Source: Roseibium aggregatum
GTDB lineage: Bacteria > Pseudomonadota > Alphaproteobacteria > Rhizobiales > Stappiaceae
DNA: 64,000 nucleotides
Assembly (NCBI RefSeq): GCF_017309185.1
Contig: NZ_JAEKJZ010000001.1
Span: 2,418,001 to 2,482,000, forward strand
Direction: 5' to 3'
The position numbers and the translations under genes are program-made. The notes beneath the pieces were generated by a model. It was not told the origin of the DNA, made no database searches, and was given only the letters and a program-made list of their open reading frames with translations. Shown in pieces: positions 60,187-64,000 of this stretch. Each line of letters starts with the position of its first letter. Positions within the stretch are counted from its first letter, which is position 1.

Positions 60187-61614
60187 TTGCCGCGCACCGT
60201 CTTTGCTGCCGCCTTGCAAAACAGATTGCCCGACACCCGTATCGTTCGGAAGGCGATTGCATGCGCATGTTCGGCGGCGATCGCACTGCCCTTGCTGGCG
60301 GTGCCCTCCCAGGCGCAAGGCAGGAGACTGTCTCTCATTCGGGATGCTGAAACCGAAGCACTCATGCGCGACTATGCGAGACCGATCTTCAAGGCGGCCG
60401 GGATCGCGCATTCCGAACCGCAGATAGTTCTGGTCAACGACAAGACGTTTAACGCCTTCGTGCCGGATTCCCGGCGCATGTTCATCAACATCGGGGTGCT
60501 GCTTGAGGCTGAAACGCCCAACGAGGTGATTGGTGTGATCGCGCATGAATCGGGTCACATCGCCGGACGTCACCTTGTGCGGCTGCGCACAGCGGCCAGC
60601 AATGCTCAGATCATGGCGGTGCTCGCATCGATACTTGGAGCCGGTGCGGCGGCTGCCGGAGCGGCAGCGGGATCGAGCCAGGCGACAACCGGTGGCGTGG
60701 CGGCGGCGGTTGGTGCCGGTTCGGTCGGCAAGCGGACGCTGCTTTCCTACCAGCGCGGCGAGGAAGCCGCAGCCGACCGGGCGGCCTTGAAGTATCTCAA
60801 CGCAACTGGCCAAAGCGCCCGCGGAATGCTTAAAACGTTCCAGCGCATGGCCGAGCAGCAGCTCTTTTCCCGCCAGTATGCCGACCCTTACGCCCAGAGC
60901 CACCCGATGGCTCAGGAACGCTACAGCAGCCTCCTGAACGATGCTCGGAAATCAAAGTACTTCGACAAACCCGACGATTACGTACTGCAATACAGGCACG
61001 ACCTTATCCGCGCCAAGCTTTACGCCTACACGTCCCACCCCTCGGCCACTTTGAGGACTTTTCCGCGCAGCGACAAAAGCCCCGCGGCCCGATACGCTCG
61101 CGCGATCGCCGCAATGAAGAGCCGTGGAAAGGGAGCCGTAAAGGAGATCGACGCTCTTATCCGGACGCAGCCCAACAATCCCTATTACTATGAACTGAAA
61201 GGCCAGGCCCTGCTTGAGGGGGGCGACCCCAAGGCCGCGATTGCCCCATTCCGCAAGGCCCTGTCCTTCAAGCCCAATGAACCCCAGTTCCTGGTCTGGC
61301 TCGGATACGCCCTGGTTGGCGCCAACAACCCGGCCTATCTTCCTGAAGCAGAGCGTTTGTTGAAACAGGCCATCCAGAGAGACCCGGATTCTGGTGTGGC
61401 CTACAGCCAGCTTGCCATTGCGCACGGCCGTCAGGGCGAGCGCGCCGAGGCGGATCTGGCGACCGCGAAGGGCCTCATGGTGAACGGCGAGTTTGAGGCT
61501 GCACGGCGTTATGCGGCTCGCGCTCAAAAAAGTTTGAAGCGGGGAACGCCCGCATGGCTTCAAGCGGACGATATTGTAGCGTACAAACCACCCAAGCTGC
61601 CGAATCGCCGGTAA
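60187..61614 (+). CDS. Exported M48 metalloprotease with TPR repeats (BepA-like)
   Basis: Periplasmic zinc protease of about 475 residues. The catalytic HESGH motif near residue 120 is followed by the third-ligand region EEAAADRAALKYL. A C-terminal half made of TPR-like repeats (YYELKGQALLEGGDPKAA; PQFLVWLGYALVGANN) matches E. coli BepA, which guards outer-membrane protein assembly. No in-frame ATG exists at the N-terminus: the best start is a TTG at 60187 with GGAG eight bases before it, giving a signal peptide that ends at PSQAQG. A TTG at 60103 is the alternative. Confidence 0.9.
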   Translation: MPRTVFAAALQNRLPDTRIVRKAIACACSAAIALPLLAVPSQAQGRRLSLIRDAETEALMRDYARPIFKAAGIAHSEPQIVLVNDKTFNAFVPDSRRMFINIGVLLEAETPNEVIGVIAHESGHIAGRHLVRLRTAASNAQIMAVLASILGAGAAAAGAAAGSSQATTGGVAAAVGAGSVGKRTLLSYQRGEEAAADRAALKYLNATGQSARGMLKTFQRMAEQQLFSRQYADPYAQSHPMAQERYSSLLNDARKSKYFDKPDDYVLQYRHDLIRAKLYAYTSHPSATLRTFPRSDKSPAARYARAIAAMKSRGKGAVKEIDALIRTQPNNPYYYELKGQALLEGGDPKAAIAPFRKALSFKPNEPQFLVWLGYALVGANNPAYLPEAERLLKQAIQRDPDSGVAYSQLAIAHGRQGERAEADLATAKGLMVNGEFEAARRYAARAQKSLKRGTPAWLQADDIVAYKPPKLPNRR

Positions 61615-61683
61615 CACGAAGATCCCCCATCACGGCAGTGCCCGCGCGAACTTGAACATGCGCCACTGCTGAAGGAGCGCTGA

Positions 61684-62472
61684 ATGACCCAACGACTTTT
61701 TTCACCCCGGCAATTCTGTCCGGCCGTTCTGGTGCGCGTGCTGTCCGCCTGTGCCGTCTGCCTCGCCGTCGGTGCCGCCCCTTTGTCGGCGCAGGACCTG
61801 GACCGTAGCGAAATCGAAAAAATCGTGCGCGAGTATATCCTGGAGAATCCGGAAATCATCGGCGAAGCCTTGACCGAACTGGACAAGCGCGAGAAAGCCG
61901 CCGAGGAAGCGGCGCGCGTTCAGGCCCTGACCGACAGCGCTGACATCCTGTTCAATTCGACCCGTCAGGTCATCCTCGGCAATCCGCAAGGAACCGTCAC
62001 CCTGGTCGAGTTCTTCGATTACAATTGCGGCTACTGCAAACGCGCCTATGGCGACATGGTCAAACTGATCGACGAGGACCCGGATCTGAAGATCGTTCTC
62101 AAGGAGTTCCCTGTTCTTGGCCAGGGATCCGTCGAGGCGGCCCAGGTCGCCGTTGCGGTGAATTCCGTCGCTCCGGAGAAATATGCCGAGTTCCACGAAA
62201 AGCTGCTGCTGAGCCGTGGCCAGGCCAACAAGGCAAGCGCGCTTAAGGCGGCAACGGAAACCGGGATCAGCGAAGACGACCTTCTGGCCGCGATGGCAAC
62301 GGACGAAGCCGGAGAGACCTTCGAAGAAGTCTATTCTCTTGCCAACAGGCTCGGCCTCACCGGCACGCCGTCCTATGTGGTCGGAAACGAGGTCGTTATG
62401 GGTGCGGTCGGTTACCAGCAATTGCGCTCCAAGCTGCAGGCCTTGAAAAATTGTGGTGAAACGACCTGCTGA
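61684..62472 (+). CDS. DsbA-family thioredoxin-fold protein
   Basis: Periplasmic disulfide oxidoreductase of 262 residues. The signal peptide ends near PLSAQ, and an N-terminal helical segment (EKIVREYILENPEIIGEAL) is typical of the Com1/DsbA-like subgroup. The active site is YNCGYCKRAY near residue 117 and the cis-proline loop is TGTPSYVVG. The last residues hold two extra cysteines (NCGETTC). It follows the M48 protease by about 70 bases, probably in one unit. Confidence 0.93.
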   Translation: MTQRLFSPRQFCPAVLVRVLSACAVCLAVGAAPLSAQDLDRSEIEKIVREYILENPEIIGEALTELDKREKAAEEAARVQALTDSADILFNSTRQVILGNPQGTVTLVEFFDYNCGYCKRAYGDMVKLIDEDPDLKIVLKEFPVLGQGSVEAAQVAVAVNSVAPEKYAEFHEKLLLSRGQANKASALKAATETGISEDDLLAAMATDEAGETFEEVYSLANRLGLTGTPSYVVGNEVVMGAVGYQQLRSKLQALKNCGETTC

Positions 62473-62521
62473 GAGCACGGCGGAGAAGCACTGTTCCCGC
62501 ATTTTCGTACCGGGACAGGGT

Positions 62522-62549
62522 TTGACTGTGCTAATTCAATGCCTATAAG
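62522..62549 (+). promoter_or_regulatory. Candidate promoter of accB-accC
   Basis: TTGACT and TATAAG are separated by 16 bases, 206 bases before the accB start. The fit is fair; the leader between it and accB contains GC-rich pairing segments but no recognised regulatory fold. Confidence 0.45.
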
Positions 62550-62754
62550 GAGCCAGCTCACTTTCGACTGAACGGCGGGTCCAGTTCGTTATGAGCATTG
62601 CTATTAGGGAAGCAAGCTACGCGATATACCGGTGGCCGGCGGCTTCAAGCCCGTGACGGGTGTGATACCGCTACCGCGGGACCGTCTGGCATAAGCGGGG
62701 GCTTGCCGGTCGATATTGCGTTTTTCCCTCGGTCTGAGTACGAGAGCCAACATT

Positions 62755-63222
62755 ATGCGTAGTGACAATCCAAAATTCGACACGGCCTTGATCCGTGACC
62801 TTGCGGTCCTTCTGGACGAAACAAATCTGACGGAGATCGAACTGGAGCAAGGCGACACGCGGATCCGCGTTGCGCGGCAGATGTCGATCAATGCTCCCGT
62901 CAATGTCGCTGCCCCCCCGCCTCCGCCCGCCCATGCTCCGGCGGCAACTGCAGCCTCCGCCCCTGCCCCGACAGAAACCGCGGCGCATCCAGGCACTGTG
63001 ACATCACCGATGGTTGGCACCGCTTACTTGGCTGCCGAACCCGGTGCGGCTGCTTTCGTCCAGGTCGGCGACACGGTTTCTGAAGGCCAGACGATCATGA
63101 TCATCGAAGCGATGAAAACGATGAACCACATTCCCTCGACCAAGGCCGGCGTTGTGAAGGAAATACTCGTGGAAGACGCTCAGCCGGTGGAATTCGGCGA
63201 ACCTCTTATTATCGTCGAGTAA
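62755..63222 (+). CDS. accB: Biotin carboxyl carrier protein of acetyl-CoA carboxylase
   Basis: Carries CO2 on biotin in the first step of fatty-acid synthesis. The 155-residue protein has an N-terminal domain, an Ala/Pro linker near residues 45-80, and a C-terminal biotinyl domain with the biotin-accepting lysine in IIEAMKTMNHIPS. It is the substrate of BirA, encoded at 6.2-7.0 kb. The start MRSDNPKFDTALIRDL fits the family. accC follows after 15 bases. Confidence 0.97.
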   Translation: MRSDNPKFDTALIRDLAVLLDETNLTEIELEQGDTRIRVARQMSINAPVNVAAPPPPPAHAPAATAASAPAPTETAAHPGTVTSPMVGTAYLAAEPGAAAFVQVGDTVSEGQTIMIIEAMKTMNHIPSTKAGVVKEILVEDAQPVEFGEPLIIVE

Positions 63223-63237
63223 GGAGCCGTCGCGGCC

Positions 63238-64000
63238 ATGTTCTCCAAAATTCTCATCGCCAATCGCGGCGAGATCGCCTTGCGAATCCTGCGCGCCTGC
63301 AAAGAGCTGGGCATTCCCACGGTCGCCGTTCACTCCACCGCCGACGCGGACGCCATGCATGTTCGCCTGGCCGACGAAAGCGTTTGTATCGGTCCGCCCG
63401 CGGCCCGCGACAGCTATTTGAACATCCCCCAGCTTCTCGCGGCCTGCGAGATCACCGGTGCGGATGCGGTGCATCCGGGCTACGGTTTTCTGTCGGAAAA
63501 CGCCCGCTTCGCGGAAATCCTGGAAGCCCACAAGATCGTTTTCATCGGTCCGACCGCGGACCATATCCGCATCATGGGCGACAAGATCCAGGCAAAGAAG
63601 ACAGCCAGGGAGCTTGGTATCCCTGTGGTCCCGGGATCCGACGGCGCCGTGACCCCTGCTGACGACGCCCACGCGATCGCCCGCCAGATCGGTTATCCCG
63701 TGCTGGTGAAAGCAGCGGCCGGAGGCGGTGGACGCGGCATGAAGGTTGCGCAATCCGAAGCCGATCTGGACACAGCGCTCTCCACCGCGCGCGCCGAGGC
63801 CGCATCCGCCTTTGGCGACGACGCCCTCTACATGGAAAAATATCTCGGCAAGCCCCGCCACATCGAGATTCAGGTCCTGGGCGACGGCAAGGGCAACGCC
63901 GTTCATCTCGGCGAGCGCGACTGCTCCTTGCAGCGCCGGCACCAGAAGGTCCTTGAAGAAGCCCCTTCCCCCTGCCTCAACGCGGCTCAACGAAACGAGA
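63238..64000 (+). CDS. accC: Biotin carboxylase subunit of acetyl-CoA carboxylase (3' end outside window)
   Basis: ATP-grasp enzyme that carboxylates the biotin on AccB. The first 254 codons are present, from [20 protein letters not shown]. Features seen are [10 protein letters not shown], the ATP-binding glycine loop [13 protein letters not shown], and [20 protein letters not shown] near the cut end. An AAGGAG ribosome site lies seven bases before the start. Operon with accB. Confidence 0.97.
   Translation, partial: MFSKILIANRGEIALRILRACKELGIPTVAVHSTADADAMHVRLADESVCIGPPAARDSYLNIPQLLAACEITGADAVHPGYGFLSENARFAEILEAHKIVFIGPTADHIRIMGDKIQAKKTARELGIPVVPGSDGAVTPADDAHAIARQIGYPVLVKAAAGGGGRGMKVAQSEADLDTALSTARAEAASAFGDDALYMEKYLGKPRHIEIQVLGDGKGNAVHLGERDCSLQRRHQKVLEEAPSPCLNAAQRNE

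Overview
The window looks like core chromosome of an alphaproteobacterium, most likely a member of the Hyphomicrobiales (the gene order and protein styles fit Stappiaceae/Roseibium-like marine relatives; the genus is inference). The grounds are: the block nuoA-N, birA, rnj, mce, DUF1467, proS, lolC, lolD; the order tig-clpP-clpX-lon-hup; the glnB-glnA pair; mrcA-prfB next to amiC and rne; and dsbA-like, accB, accC. Base composition is GC-rich (estimated by eye) except for a poorer stretch at about 33.3-34.2 kb. I see no rRNA genes, insertion sequences, prophage genes or CRISPR arrays.

Region 1 (1-23.1 kb, all minus strand) is one long energy-metabolism block. Transcription runs from right to left: all 14 complex I subunits (nuoA to nuoN), then biotin ligase, RNase J, methylmalonyl-CoA epimerase, a small DUF1467 membrane protein, prolyl-tRNA synthetase and the LolCDE-type lipoprotein exporter. 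Three things are added to the plain nuo operon: a GFA/CENP-V-type zinc protein between nuoC and nuoD, an 84-residue two-helix membrane protein overlapping the end of nuoH, and a long C-terminal extension on NuoE. A hairpin pair on the opposite strand at 3.6-3.7 kb looks like a small RNA gene.

Region 2 (23.6-33.1 kb) holds two identical tandem tRNA-Asp genes, a nucleobase (xanthine/urate-type) permease, tRNA-Val, and the protein quality-control cluster hup, lon, clpX, clpP, tig (minus strand), with terminators between several of them.

Region 3 (33.1-37.2 kb) is the least ordinary part: about 1.1 kb without a gene but with RNA-like folds, then a membrane-anchored FGE/SUMF1-like protein that appears to lack the catalytic cysteine, then a secreted LysM plus solute-binding-protein fusion, ending at a tRNA-Leu.

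Region 4 (37.2-64 kb) carries nnr, glnB-glnA behind a good sigma-54 promoter, two small hypothetical proteins, tyrS, a giant AsmA/YhdP-like protein, bcp, a ferritin-like protein, an M23 endopeptidase, prfB (read through a programmed +1 frameshift), mrcA, amiC, rne with a leader containing three hairpins, an aminotransferase, an M48 protease, a DsbA-family protein and the accB-accC pair, the last cut by the window end. Most of these maintain the cell envelope, translation, RNA turnover or nitrogen and fatty-acid metabolism.
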